Origin: Stercorarius parasiticus
Taxonomy: Eukaryota > Chordata > Aves > Charadriiformes > Stercorariidae
Direction of reading: 5' to 3'
Assembly: GCA_013396915.1 (NCBI GenBank)
Contig: VWZL01000203.1
Span: 124,001 to 188,000, forward strand
Length of the DNA stretch: 64,000 bases
Position numbers and translations under genes: made by a program. Shown here one piece after another: positions 37,401 through 49,845 of this stretch (its first letter is position 1; the number at the start of each line of letters is the position of its first letter). Under the pieces are notes generated by a model, which made no database searches, was not told the origin of the DNA, and saw only the letters and a list, made by a program, of their open reading frames with translations.

Positions 37401-40061
37401 AGCGACTTAGGCATTTGGAGCAATGGGACTAAAGATCTTAAGTCTCTTTTGGAAATGAGACTTCCAGAGATCTCCATTGCTAATTCAACACAAATAAACC
37501 CCCTCCATAAGAACAGCCAATATATATACAAAACTATCTTTAGTAATGTTCAAAATGTGCTTGGGTATTCTTTCATTAGGTATTATCAGTTTTAATTAGC
37601 AGTACATATTTAAATAGATATATGAATAACAGGTTTTGATCATTTAGTTGCTGAAATTAGAAACGCTTTTCCCATAGTCAGGGAAAATGAAAATCACCTG
37701 CTATTCTTTGTTGGCAGTTACTGAAATTTTGTTCAAGAATGCATAAGGAAATACTTGACAAACAGAAAAAATAAATAATATGTTTCATCTGGAATAAAAA
37801 TAGTATACAGTACAGCTTTTCCTACATGAATACAGGTGCTCTAAAAAGAACTAAAAGGTGTTCAAAAAAGAAATAAAGATACCACAAAGCACAGAGTAGA
37901 TTGTATTGGAGGGGTGGCAAAGTAGAAAGGAACATCACTGGCCTATAAAAGGCAGGAGGCTTTGTAGAAGGTGAGGATGTGGTAATTGAACATTCATGTT
38001 AAAAAGTGATAAATCATGTTGTATAAATCTAATAGGAAAATACATGCAGAATTATCAAAAGGGTCTTACTGAAGTTGTATAGAAGATTGTATACATGTTC
38101 AAGATGTCTTTTAGATAAAATTAAATAGCATTTCTACATATGCCTCTTAACCATGTGGAGAGAATCTGTAAAACCATCAGGATTTAAAACCATTTTTTAC
38201 CTACAAGGGACTGAAACGACTTCAACACAATCCATATCTGCAGGATTTCTTGCATCTGCTTCTTACACATCCATTGCAGATAAGATGATGAACTTGATTT
38301 TTAAGCTCATCTAGTCCGGTATTTATGTGTTCTTGTGTCCGCAGTGGATGTTGGCTCAGTAATTTGAAGTTCTTATTTCAATAAATAAGGGAAGCCTTCA
38401 GTCCATGCTTTCTGTAAGAGAGAATTGAGTGAAATGCCCGTTCAGTATTGAAACTATAGTCCAAGGATGTTTTCATTTTAACAATCAGACCTTGAATTTT
38501 TGGCACCTCAAGAAAGATATTTGTCACACTTGAGTGTGGTATGACCCAGACTGAGATTGAAGTGGAGGCAATGATTGCAAGGGGCAAGATATATATATCA
38601 GTTCAATCTGCATCTTTCCATCCATATTTCTGAATCACATATACCAATGCAGTCTTTTTTGCTTTGGATTTCAAAGCCAGCCACAGATAATAGACATGTT
38701 GTTTCATAGCTGATGCTATTGAAACAAAAAGCAAAGATAAATCAGTTTTTTCTTATTTATTTTTTTTTATAATTCCGTGTGATACTTTTTCCCTTTTCTG
38801 TTTTCTTAACAATCACACAAACATAAACGTAGCCTGTTGTTCTCTCCTACAATTGCTGTTTTATAGTCCAGGAAATACTTTACACACATATTTTTGTATA
38901 TATGTGTGCATGTATATATCTGCACAAACACACATTCTCAATCATTCGCTCACTTTTCCATCTCACATATCACTATTTTGTGGTTTTAATATCTTTTGAG
39001 CATTCAAGGAGCAGCAGTCATGTAAAGCATTCAGTGAGAGGCAGAGTGATGCTCTTTGCACCATCAGGCAGGAAAAATATTGCAGCATAGGCAATTATCA
39101 TACTTCGTTTCATATACAGTGGACTACACGAACGCTGTAACTGCGTGACTCTTTCCCCTACTATATCATCTTAATACTATTTATCGCTAAGTAACATTCA
39201 TTTTAGAGGTAGGAAATTTGAGGCAATTTCTTTACTATTATAAAGCGTTAGGGACGAATAAGAAAAAAAGCCGATTTTCTTTGTAGACTAGAAAGAGGTG
39301 GCTACTGAAGATGCCCTCCTCACCCGTAGGAAGAAGTATTGCCATGTTTCTGAATCACATGCTCAGAGAGACAAATCTACATCTTTTCAGCTACAGAGCA
39401 AGATGATGTGGCATAACATATGTCCCTATGTCAAATGCCTGTTCACCCCCTGTGGTTAGTGTCAGACCAGTTCGTGAAGAGAAGCTTTTGAAAACTGGAA
39501 CAGTGGTGGAGCGGTGAACTCTTCCTGCAGTCGCTGCCAAGGCGGGGTGCTGGCAGTAAGGAGGAAGTAAGGTGCTTAGATTTAACAGTTCTGACTTGAA
39601 TGCCTGCTTGGGAGCTAAACCTGAAGCACCGTAGGCATGAATTTCAGAAATGATAACCAGCTCCACATAAAGTAGAAAAGAGTTCAGTGAAGGTGATTAG
39701 TTTTGTGTTTTTTTTAAAAAAAACATCAGCTTTGTTTTACCATCTGGGCACACCTAGTTTAGATGATTTTGGGGGCTTCTGCTCTAAGATGACAGGATGG
39801 CAAAAAAACCCACAAACCTAATATGACTTGAGCTTTTGATACTGTGTTGATAAATACTCACGGAAGTGCAGTAAATAATCAGGTATTTGTTAATACCCTG
39901 TAAGGAAGATAAGTAAAAACTCAAAGCTGGCATTAACGTTTGAGAACTGAGTAATCCCCCAACAGGGAGATTATAGAGGGATTCACTTCTGATTTGGGTA
40001 AGATTCTGCCACTTTTACCAAGTCCCTAACTGTATTTTTTTTTTCTCCCTTTCCACGGTAG

Positions 40062-40216
40062 GTTATGTGTTCTGTATGTTACATCGCCTGCCTGAGCAAC
40101 ATGACTGCACATTTGACCACATGGGACGTGGGCGTGAGGAAGCCATTATGAAAATGGTGAAACTGGATCGGAAAGTAGGGAGATCTTGCCAACGCATTGG
40201 CGAAGGATGTTCCTGA
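40062..40216 (+). CDS. ZFAND3: ZFAND3 last coding exon: second half of AN1 zinc finger and C terminus
   Basis: Starts right after a strong polypyrimidine tract and ggtag; two bases finish the split Gly codon, then 50 codons and a tga stop. The first residues supply ligands five to eight of the AN1 finger, C-x2-H-x5-H-x-C (exon residues 4, 7, 13 and 15), so with the previous exon the finger is complete: C-x2-C-x13-C-x-C-x4-C-x2-H-x5-H-x-C. The tail contains the conserved [17 protein letters not shown] stretch and ends GEGCS, as in human ZFAND3 from memory. The three exons give about 130 of roughly 227 residues. ZFAND3 is a nuclear AN1/A20-type zinc-finger protein linked to transcription; human variants at the locus are associated with type 2 diabetes. 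Confidence 0.97.
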
Positions 40217-40460
40217 GTGCAAGACTGCAACCAAATGCTGTTCTCTTAGTTCACTAATGTTAGCCTTATTTAGGACAAAGTCAGCCAGACACCTTGTACT
40301 AGGCAAGTTTCAGACTACAGCCAATCAGTTTCCTTTCTTTAGCCAACCGTCCTGGTACTGTAGTTTAGGGGTTGATGGTGGTTGAAATTGATTTCTGGCT
40401 GGTTACTAAGGTGCCTGCTAGCCACCGTATAAAAATAAAACATGAAGAAATATTATTTTT
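40217..40460 (+). other. ZFAND3: ZFAND3 3' UTR, proximal part
   Basis: Non-coding sequence directly after the stop codon in the terminal exon. A candidate polyadenylation signal lies about 220 bases downstream of the stop. Mammalian ZFAND3 messages have longer 3' UTRs, so the real end may be further on, up to about 42 kb; the sequence alone does not fix it. Confidence 0.6.
40434..40439 (+). terminator. ZFAND3: Candidate polyadenylation signal AATAAA
   Basis: Canonical AATAAA 218 bases after the ZFAND3 stop codon; a T-rich stretch starts about 18 bases downstream (tattatttttgagc). It may serve a short isoform. The next similar hexamer on this strand that I noticed is ATTAAA at 42646. Confidence 0.4.
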
Positions 40461-43400
40461 GAGCATGGCTAGTGGATTTAAACAAAACAAGAAAAATCCA
40501 AAGGCTTCTGTTATTGCTGGAGTCACTCTAAAAGCCTTACGCTGGAAACATTCCAGCTGCAGAGTTAAAACAAATAGTTGTATAGAAGCTGGTGTAAACG
40601 TTTGCTATGCACATGGCTTTCAGACAAACTGTTTAATGTGCAGCCTTTCACCTCTTCACTGGTAGTGAATCCTGAGGAGGTGAAATACTACTAAGAGCAG
40701 CAACTGCAGCTGCTTAAGCCCAGAAGACCTGACTGGTCACTCGTGCCTTCATCGCGTGTGGCTTTTGAGTTAGGCAGTGTCACCAGCATCAGGGATTCTG
40801 TTGGGGTAGGAACATCTTTCTGGTTCTTCCCAGGAAGCCAAAAAGAAAGGGGGACAGAGATTCTTATGAAAAATTTTTATATCTATCTTACTATAAAGAA
40901 CCTATCAGGGTTTTTTGTTGGGTTTTTTTTTCTTTCTTATCAGTTAAATTATGATCTCACTTTAAAGCCAACTCCATCCCAGAACAGCAAATGGTGCATA
41001 CTTTTTACATGGCATCCACAGAGATTCTACGAGTTGCGTGAACAGGTTCCACGTACCTTGAGCAGTGCAGCCATTCCCACCGGCCGAAACCTGATTGGCT
41101 CTTGTTTGCCTTTTGCTAAGTGCAGGTATCTGATAATTGATCAAATAAGGCTAATTCACAGCACAGTAGCCATGGCTGGATTCTACAGACTGACTTTCTG
41201 TAGCTAGACTTATATATTGGGGAAAAAAAAAAAGGACATTTTGTAGCAAACGGAATTCAGTAACAGTATTGGGGAACAACCGGTAGAACACCCTTTATCA
41301 GATTGAGTTTGTGTTCCTCGCTTCCAGAGTGTCAATGAGATAATCAAACGGGCTATATCAGCCCTCTTTCTATGCAGCTGAACGCTCTCATGAAAATCTC
41401 TGCCCGCATCTATTGCAAAGCAAGTATAGCAAGTGAATGTGAAAAGCATTACATGAGTAGAATGTTTTGGATCTGTTTAGACCTATGGTTCTGTATTACG
41501 GTATGTCACGTTGAGCTGAGCTGAACTGAATTGCACCAGTCTTGTCAGTTTGGAAACATAAAAAAGCAAACAGAATAATCAGCATGTCTCCTGCTGCATA
41601 CAGGGTTTACGCAGGTAAAAAGGATTTGTACCAATGTGGCCCAGTTTAATCCTGAGTGAATTTAGCTTCTCAGTCTATTTGTAAGGCATTAACAATCAGG
41701 TAAATTTGTAAGAAAACCTGAGGGAGGGAAAGATTTTGTCTCCTCTTCAAATACTGGGCAGATATAAAACATCAGAGGGGTGAAGTAATGTGTCACTTGA
41801 AAAACGCCAGCGTTTTGGGAGTAAGTTGGTATGAGTCATCCTCCATTCTACTTGTTACAAGTAACTAACTCCTTATAGACCAAATTATATTGTTACTTTG
41901 GTAGCCAGCTAGGAGCATTTAGCAAGGAGACAACTAATTTTTAGAAAAAAAAAAAAAAAGAAGACATATATGTCTCTCCACACACACACTCAGCATCTGA
42001 CTGTATTAGCATTAATTAATAACCACGAAGCAAATCAGAAGTGTCCCATCATTATAAAATGCAAGCTATCCAAAAGGCAAGCTGTTTTTTTTTTTTAATT
42101 ATTGTGGTTATTCAAGAATATGAAACCAGCAGCAAAATCTTCTGTAATGTGCTACATTTTCAGGAAATGGTCCTGGTGAGAAGGACTGGCCAAGGATATT
42201 ATTTACATTTGCCATGAGGATTTTAACAAAACACGGATTTTGGCGGCTGCTGTGATACGCACTTTCTTTTCCTACAAAATCCTATTGTAGCTTTTGATGG
42301 GCATTCTGATTGATACACAAGACTTTTCTGCATTAATACTGAAGATGCTATTTTGTTCCTCCTTAATATTCTCTTTAATCTCATTACAAGTGCACAGACG
42401 GTTTCAAGGCGGCTCTTGAGAGAACACTACTTAAAGTTCATGTGAATTATGGACAATGTTCACTTTAAACAAAAAAGTTGGGGAGGGGGTTGTTCCTTTG
42501 CAGTATCTGTTCTGTGAAGTTTGTTAAACGTAAAGAAAGCTTAAGTTCTTGTATCTTAAAAGAAGATCTTATTTAACCCTTTTGTGTTCTAGATTTACTT
42601 ACACATGTAGCCTAGAGCTCAGTTTTAGTTTAACATTGTGAAAATATTAAAAGAATCTTGTAACTTTATTCTTTTTCCTCCTGCTAAAAAAAAAATTAAA
42701 CCAATCAGATTAAAGTTTGAATTCCTTTCTGCCTATTCCAACAAGTCTTGCTATTTTGCACCATTTCTACTGCAAGTTCATATAAGAAATATGAATGGGG
42801 AAAATGCCAACGTTAGGTCAGTAACTTGAAGTTGAATTTACAATAGGTGAAATGTGGGACTATTTTCTGCCAGTTTGGAAGGGGAGGATAATATTTCTGC
42901 TGGGTTCAAGTTTAGTGATTTATTTTGTAAGCAAATCCGGCTAAACCTAGTATAGCCTGAGTATTGGTCAATTAAATTTTGAGGTTAGATATAGTAATCA
43001 AATGAACAAGTTGTTCATACTCTTGAGTCAAATGCATACTGTGCACTATACCATTGGCATCAAAGTTTTAAAAAGTCTTAAATGTTCTTTCATGCATTTT
43101 GACAGCTTCTGCACCTAGAGTAGCTGTATTCCAAGTCATAATGGGCTATATTCGTAATGGATAAGTAGAGGAATAACTATTGTTTCTTAATCATTTAGAT
43201 GCTAGAAACACAAGGCTAATTAAAAAACAATGAACTGTATTAGAGGGAGAGAGAATATCAAGGTAATTATTTAAAAACAATTTTGAAAACTGTTTGAAAT
43301 TGAAATTGTGCCTGATTCATGGGACATGTATACCCATTTTTTTCCTCAAATTCGTATGGTACTTTCAATTATAAAACCGTGCGTGATTCTTGAAGAAGAT

Positions 43401-46400
43401 GGCTGTGTTATAGTAAAGGTAAGTTACATAAAACAGCTCTGCATTTTCATCAAGTTTCAAACCTATAGCTGGGTGCCAAGGCTTCAAGGAAAAATAAGAA
43501 TTGCCCATGAAGGCTGCTATGCCAGAGTCTGTCCTTAATTGCACTGGTTTCTGTTTTGAAGCAGTTTAGTGTCTTGAATGAGAAGCAGTGTAACTGTAAA
43601 ATGAGGTACCTGAGAACGAGTCCTGGTGCAATTATAGCAGTCCAAAAGTAATATTTACTGCTTTTATCTACTCCGTGGAAGGTGATAAATACATTCAAAA
43701 CTTGAATTTTGCATGACTTTCTGGTTTTGGACAAACTGTAATCCCCTGGCCTCTTGAACACAATGTCCTGTTTATATTTAACTTCTCATTACTCATTGTG
43801 GTGTTCAGTTCATTCTATAATCGTAGCAGTTCCTTCTGTGACTATGCTACAACTTAGATATAAATCTCTAAGGGATAAAAGCACTTTTTTTTGATCTTAC
43901 AATGACCATTTCAGTACAAAGACTCAACAGGGAAGAAAACTGATACTAGTGGTGTCATAAAAATACAGGTCTTAAAACAGACTCCAAGAAATGCATCAGT
44001 GGAATAATTGACAGCACCTATGCTTACAGCTGAAGCATACACAGCTAAGTGCCCAAACAAATGAATTAACATTCTCTTTGTTGTAGTGTAGTTAGTGAAA
44101 TTGTCAGTCATTAGTGGAACAGCAAAGAGAAGGTCTAATCAAAGTAATCCCTTAATGTCACAATGAGATTGTAGCCAATTCACGCTGGAGATGATAATTT
44201 TGTATGCTCCTGGGAACTTTTATACCTACAAAACAAATGGAAACATTTAAGACAATGCTACTTAAAATGAACTGTATTTATTGGCACCAGATCTTTATTT
44301 CCTCACTCAAATACCTGATTAGAATTCTGCACGCAGGACAAAAATAATAGAAGCAGTAGTAAGTTGTGATTCAACTCAAAAGCTGATGTGGCAGGAGCTG
44401 CTGTGTAAGAATACAGTTCTAGTGTAACTGGTTCATAATCTCACGCTTAGCTAAGACTGTGTCTGTGCACACTTTGCTACACAAAGGACCACACTGGAAA
44501 AACCTTACAAAATACTTTTCAAAAGTATTCACAGTGCACATTTTACATGGCAAACCTGTGCAATAGTGGGCTTTATCTCTCACTATTAGCAGCTTTTCCA
44601 GAAGAACATGCGTTAATGCTGCTGGGAAGAGCCACTCTTAAATAACAGTTCTCGAAGACATCAGTGAGAAGGACATACTTTCTTTTCCTGGTCTTCATTC
44701 ATTTTTCCTTTTTGTTGAGGCAGCCAGCATGTGCAGCTGAACATTTGAAAGTAGTTCTGCTTTTTTTGGCTTTTCAGTACTCACCACAGGAAAAAAAGCA
44801 TCAACTTTTTTTTTTTTCTTGCAAGCCCCTGCACGTTAGTTCAAGCAGATTGGAATATGGATGTTGGTCTATAGAAGTGATAACCTCCTTCTGCATTTTG
44901 CTACAGCAATAGGTTATTTCTTCAATTAACTGAATGCGGCGTGATTTACTTATTCTGGATGTTGGGCTACGGGTATTTTGAACTTCAATTCCGTGATGCT
45001 GTTCACATACACCTTCCCGTGAACTCTGCATGTCTCATCTTCCAATCTGAAGTTGAGTCAGAAGAAAAGAAGGCCTGAAAGCATGAGGCAGAGGATGCAA
45101 AATGACAAGTGCTTAGAGATCACATCCACCTTCCACTTCAAGTCAGCTCAGATCATAAAATGGTGAAGAGGCAATAATTACTTGCCAAATAGCACCAACT
45201 TTCTTGACTTGGTACTACAGAAAACTGTTTCGCTTTATCCTTGTGAATATACCTGTGTAGAGTTTGTCTGAGTCAATTCTGCAACATATGTTATATGCAA
45301 AGAAATGAAACAGGACTGTCAGAAAACATTTTTGATGGATTATTTAGTAATAACTACATATTTTGCTACAGGACCTTCCTATTTTGCAGTATGCTGCTAT
45401 TTTCTTTGGAAGAAAAACAAGCAGAACTTTATAAGACTAACTGTAAACTATTTCAAATTCAATACGTGCATCTGAAGCATTAGGAAGAGATTACTGAAAT
45501 TATATATAGTTTTTAAAAATGATGACTGCATCGTCTAACAAAAGGGTTTTATTCTTCAGATAGTAGCGTTAATGGCGATGGTTTAACCGTAAGCAGAATG
45601 TTCCTTTCTGCTAGGTTTGTGCAAAGCTAATAACGATGCAGTTACGGTGCAGTGACTGTGTAAGTAATGAGAATAAAATTACAGAGACCTACTCTTGTCT
45701 GTCGGCTCTCCCTTCACACAAAAGGACAGGAGATGGTACCTACTATTTCCTCATTGCATAGGCCTGTTTGTTCTTTTGTGAGTTGCAGAAGATACTTTCC
45801 TTCCCTGTACCAAGTGTGCTCGGGGGGATGGGAAAACGCATTCTAAAGGCTTCAGGGTTTTTAAAGAAAAAAAAAAAAAAGAAAAAAAAAGACATCTCTG
45901 AAAGTAAAGTTTTGAAGTCATCCTCTGTATCAGAGGCGCAACACCAGAAGGAGCTCTCTTTAAGCTTCTCAGCACACTCGAAAACGTTGGGGTGTTTTTC
46001 TCCTCTTAAACTGTTCAGGATCTCTTTGAGGCAAAGTAGCAATCCTTAATGCCATGCTTGTTTGGTGTTTGCGTTTTTTTGTATCATCTTTTGAAAGGAA
46101 GGCCTGCCTGATCAGCACTTTTGCATTAAAAAAACCTAAATGAAAGGTTCACTATTAACTCCTGAAATGCTCTGTATCATCTCTCTAGTTTTCAAAGGAA
46201 CAAATAAATGTAAGCCACTTAGAGGAGGGAGAAGAGACTCTGAGCCCTCTACTTGAGAAATTCAGAGTTCATTCTTCTTTCTAGCAATAGTTTGTCTCTT
46301 TTTTTTTTTCTTCTTCTGCAGAGTTGAAAGTATACTACATTTGCTTTAGATTCCTGAAAGCTTTAACTGGAACAGTTTATGGAGACATCTTTTAATATAC

Positions 46401-47035
46401 CACATTTAGCAGCAGCATGAGGAAGATTATGAGCTCCAACAATGTTAAAATTTCAGTTAAACACTGATGGCTAGTACAACTGTTCTTGTCTGCAGTAGAG
46501 TTTTAAAAAGAGGGCTAGCAAAAAATGTTTTAACTGATCCACCCGTATCAGCTTTGCATGAATCCTGCTCCTTTGGATAGTCTGTCACATGCACAGCAGC
46601 CAGAGGTGTTACCTTTATGCTGTCTGCAGGAAGCCTTCCCCCTTCATTACCCTCCATGTTTATATAGATTAAAATACTCTTCATCAGGTAAGCAACAGTT
46701 ACAAATTCTATAGCTATTTTCAAGTCACACTGCAGACCCAGTGTCTTCTCTTTCTGTTTTTGACTGTTTGGTCTCAGGTCTTGTCAAAAATAATAGTTCC
46801 AAATGGATCTTTCCGTATACAGACACATACATACACACAAATCTCCTGGGACATCACGTGGCTGAAGCAGAATTACACTTCTGAGTTAAAAACAGCTTTC
46901 ACTTTCTGCACACCCACATACATATAATCAGTCCTTGTCTGGCTTGTCTTCTGGGGAAGTATAGCCTGTCACAATATCTCAGTTTGCCTATTTAATACTA
47001 GCTGTAGTTTAATCATTATCAACACAGTTACTCCT
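40461..47035 (+). other. Distal ZFAND3 3' UTR or downstream intergenic sequence
   Basis: No coding exon recognised. The longest open frame here (40743-41207, 154 codons, +) has low-complexity hydrophobic stretches and no family resemblance; it would lie in UTR. Homopolymer tracts include A11 at 41223-41233, A15 at 41945-41959 and an interrupted A tract at about 45868-45889. A possible regulatory block lies at 42000-42460. Strand bias weakens through this part and reverses by about 49 kb. Confidence 0.5.
42000..42460. promoter_or_regulatory. Candidate conserved non-coding element
   Basis: Includes gcattaattaataacc (42009-42024), acaatta-type and tgtggtt cores, atttgccatgagg near 42209 and a high-complexity stretch tttggcggctgctgtgatacgc (split at 42239-42260). 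Motif texture differs from the surrounding AT-rich sequence. Function is inferred only. Confidence 0.22.
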
Positions 47036-47257
47036 GGGGAGATTCCGACTGGACACAAGAAGGAAATTTTTCAGAACGAGAACAATCAGCCATTTGAATA
47101 ATCTCCCCAGGGAAGTGGTGAATTCCCCAACATCGGACACTTTTAAGATTCGGCTGGACAGGGTGCTGAGCCACCTTGCCTGGACCGTGCTTTTGTCAAG
47201 AAAGGTTGGACCAGATGATCCTTGAGGTCCCTTTCCAACCTGGTATTCTATGAAATA
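47036..47257 (+). mobile_element. CR1 LINE 3' end, sense orientation
   Basis: Clear CR1 3' end: gattccgactggacacaagaagg start segment, ctccccagggaagtggtgaa (47103-47122), a ttaagattcggctggacaggg segment from 47145, ggttggaccagatgatcctt (47204-47223), gaggtccctttccaacctgg (47224-47243) and a terminal attctatga characteristic of the CR1 octamer tail. It is the best preserved CR1 3' terminus in the window, 5'-truncated as usual, with no coding capacity. Confidence 0.93.
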
Positions 47258-48221
47258 CCATAGACTTAGTCTTCGATGCACCATTATGCTCATTTGCAAT
47301 GCCATTAATAATACTCCCCCCTAACAGCTGAGACGTTTGAGTAAATGCTAACAACTAGGTCACAGATATTTTTCAATAGTGTGTCTCATGCTGTTCCTAG
47401 GGGCATGGGACTCTGTGAAAGGGTGGGTGAAGGGTGCGTGTGTGTAGGTGTAGGATCAGCTAGGTGCTGCTAACCATATTACAACTTAATAGCAATACTT
47501 TAATTCAGCAGGAGTTGCTGCCCCAGAGTCAGTGGGAGCAGGGAAATACGTGCTATTTGAAACTGTTCTATCCCCCGTGCAGGCCTTCATTTCTCTACTC
47601 CCTGACTTCACTGCTGTAATTTCCATAGGCTTTCTCCATCATCCCTTTTGCAGAATCTCCCTCATCAACTCCAATACCCCCCCACGCCAAACTGTCATGC
47701 TCAGAGTCTATGCGAAGACAATGTAACAGTAGAGATAAGCACATAAGGCACTGATGTTTGTATTGCCAGTAGCTGTTTTCTTCTGTAACGAAAACGTTAT
47801 TTTTAAGTGTTAAATGACTGCTGCTGTTTAGTATATGAAGTTCCTAGCCCTGTCTTAATACACTGTAGCAAATACCATTAAGGCTGAGTTGTACTTCCAA
47901 TTTAAACTCCTCCTTCATTGTTCTTAACTTTCTCTGTGGCCTTTCTCAATACAAGGAACCTTAAGGCTAGCTTGATACTACAGCCACTAGAGGTATGAAA
48001 GCAGTATTTACTAGTACCTTTACAGGTACCGAAACCCCATCCAGACCAAGAATAAAAAATTTTATCTTTGTTCTGCCTTTAAATCTTTCTTTCTATTGTT
48101 AACCCAATGTTGTTATTCTATGGATAAAATAGGAAGCTATCACTCATTTGCCAAGTAGTGCTAAATGTTTACCAATCACACCAATTATTTAAAATTATTA
48201 GCATGTGGTTGATACTATGGG
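47258..48221. other. Non-coding stretch, nothing specific recognised
   Basis: Between the CR1 copy and the open frame at 48222. It contains GC-richer sequence near 47400-47700 with one 64-codon chance frame, then AT-rich sequence. No repeat family or gene is recognised. Confidence 0.6.
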
Positions 48222-48509
48222 TTGGTTTGTTTTCTTTATGTCAAGCTTCACGACAACAATTCTCAACCATCGCAACTACTGCAACAGACAGCTTTGATTG
48301 ACATAGAAACCATGGGTCAAGTAGACCCAAGTCAAACTCCTTACATAAATCAGAACCAGTTCCTTGCCTTTGTTGTTCCCAGTCTGGATAATAAAGGTAA
48401 AGCCAGTTATGCTGCCTCAGCTGCAGGCATGTGCAAGTTGTCCGCTGGCTCTGCACTGTTATCCCAAGCCCTGAAAGATCTCAGGATTCACAGATCCTAT
48501 CATCCATGA
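48222..48509 (+). other. Unidentified Gln/Asn-rich open frame with splice-like borders
   Basis: A 95-codon frame whose composition (QPSQLLQQ, SQTPYINQNQ, then SALLSQALKDLRIH) looks more protein-like than neighbouring chance frames. The sequence before 48246 (ttggtttgttttctttatgtcaag) reads as an acceptor, and gtaaag after ataataaag near 48394 reads as a possible donor; an AATAAA follows at 48575. It may be an internal or terminal exon of an unknown + strand transcript, a decayed retrocopy, or chance. I do not recognise the family, and its direction opposes the A/C bias that begins nearby. Confidence 0.25.
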
Positions 48510-48574
48510 GTCCCTGAGGGCAATCCAGTTGTACATTGTACCAGCTTTTTCTAACCACGTTTGTTGTGTGAAAC

Positions 48575-48580
48575 AATAAA
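48575..48580 (+). terminator. Possible polyadenylation signal AATAAA
   Basis: AATAAA 66 bases after the stop of the unidentified open frame, in the context gtgaaacaataaaattg. Such hexamers are common in AT-rich DNA; it gains interest only from the frame upstream. Confidence 0.2.
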
Positions 48581-49828
48581 ATTGTTTATAAAGAGTATAA
48601 TGTATTAAACAAGACAGTGCTGATCTGTGACTGAATTGTGATTTCTGTGGTGGCTTTCTTTTATCAGCCTTTGGCTGATAGCAGAAAGGTAGGGAAGGAA
48701 ATTCAACAGCATATGGAACTTAAATCCACAGGAACTGAAACAAGTGTTAGGCCCTATGCAACTTGCATATATCCAACAAGGCAGAAAGATTAATGCAGTC
48801 TTTAACCATTTGTTTCACACCAGCCCTCATTTAGTCACTTAACATCACTATGGATCCGTTTCCTTAGCCAACATTCCATACCTTTCTAGACTAACAGCAA
48901 GGAGGATCAATTATTTTGAGAGCAGTCTGAAGATAAAACTTATCAGATAGAGCTAAATATCTACCATAAGGATTACATGGTTTTGTGTAAAATGCACCAA
49001 AATAGAATTCTAATACTGAGATGTGTTTCGAATACAACATTTGTGATTTCTCAGAAAGCACCATGAGAGCTGAGATTGGAGCATTAACAGAAAGAACAAA
49101 AGGCAATAGGCTTCCCGCACCATATAATTCTTCACGGTAAGACAGTCTGACCCTTGCTATTCTTACTGTTTATAGATTTCTTGGTGTAATTTTCTGTTTG
49201 AGAGTGCTTAGCTGTGAACTACAGTTTGTGGATACTGTGTAATTCCATTACTAGATAACTGCTACTCCAAAGCATATGACAAGAATGAAAGCATTAAGTC
49301 TTAGAATCACTAATTTTTATCCTTTATTTTAGAGCATATGGCTAAGGGATTGATCCCCTAAATATAGAAAAACAGAGAAATCTGAAGTAGTAAATTCTTC
49401 CAAGGAACCTGTGTAAAGTCTTCCTGCACAGAATTCATCAGCACGTTAATTCAGAGCTGCCAGGTAAATAGTCTTCAGTTTAAAAAAAACCCCAATGATA
49501 AAGTGACTTGCTCACTTCAGCCAGAAGCACATTCTTCATGCCATGCTTCTATTGCATACAAATTATTCAATCTTCTGCCCATGACTGCTGGGGCTCTATC
49601 TGTGCCAGCATAACCAGACAAAAGTAAAAGCATTGCACGCCAACTCTTACAGTCAATGAAGGCAGCTGAACTTACAAAGGTTTGCAACAGATAAAGAGTT
49701 TACATGATGCTGTTCTAACCAGTCTTTTTTATTATGTCCCTGGTGGTATGTGGGCCTTATGGAGAAACTGTAACAACTTCTTTATTATTGTGAGGTGCTG
49801 AACAAACTAAGACTTAGTCACACATGAC

Positions 49829-49845
49829 AAAAAAAAAAAAAAAAN
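49829..49845. repeat. Poly-A run ending at a single N
   Basis: About sixteen A directly followed by one N at 49845 and then unrelated sequence. It resembles the single-N joins at 14546 and 14814, so the flanks may not be truly adjacent. Confidence 0.85.

Larger units (their letters stand above)
20918..40061 (+). other. ZFAND3: ZFAND3 last coding intron, 19.1 kb
   Basis: Phase-1 intron starting gtgagt and ending in a good acceptor with a long T/C tract (40031-40055) before ggtag. It interrupts the AN1 zinc finger between its fourth and fifth ligands. It holds a MIR-like SINE at 21130-21253, a possible regulatory block near 24300-24980, a 15-nt tandem repeat at 27175-27218 and homopolymers (A-rich tract near 28739-28753, T14 at 31483-31496). 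The remainder is AT-rich sequence without recognisable genes. An open frame following an acceptor-like ctacag at 30540 is noted under findings. Confidence 0.88.

Noticed and set aside
40743..41207. 154-codon + strand open frame downstream of ZFAND3
   Set aside because: It lies in the probable 3' UTR or flank, has T-run derived phenylalanine stretches and no family resemblance.
49470..49540. Possible reversed MIR fragment (ataaagtgacttgctcac)
   Set aside because: Only one short landmark matches; too weak to annotate.
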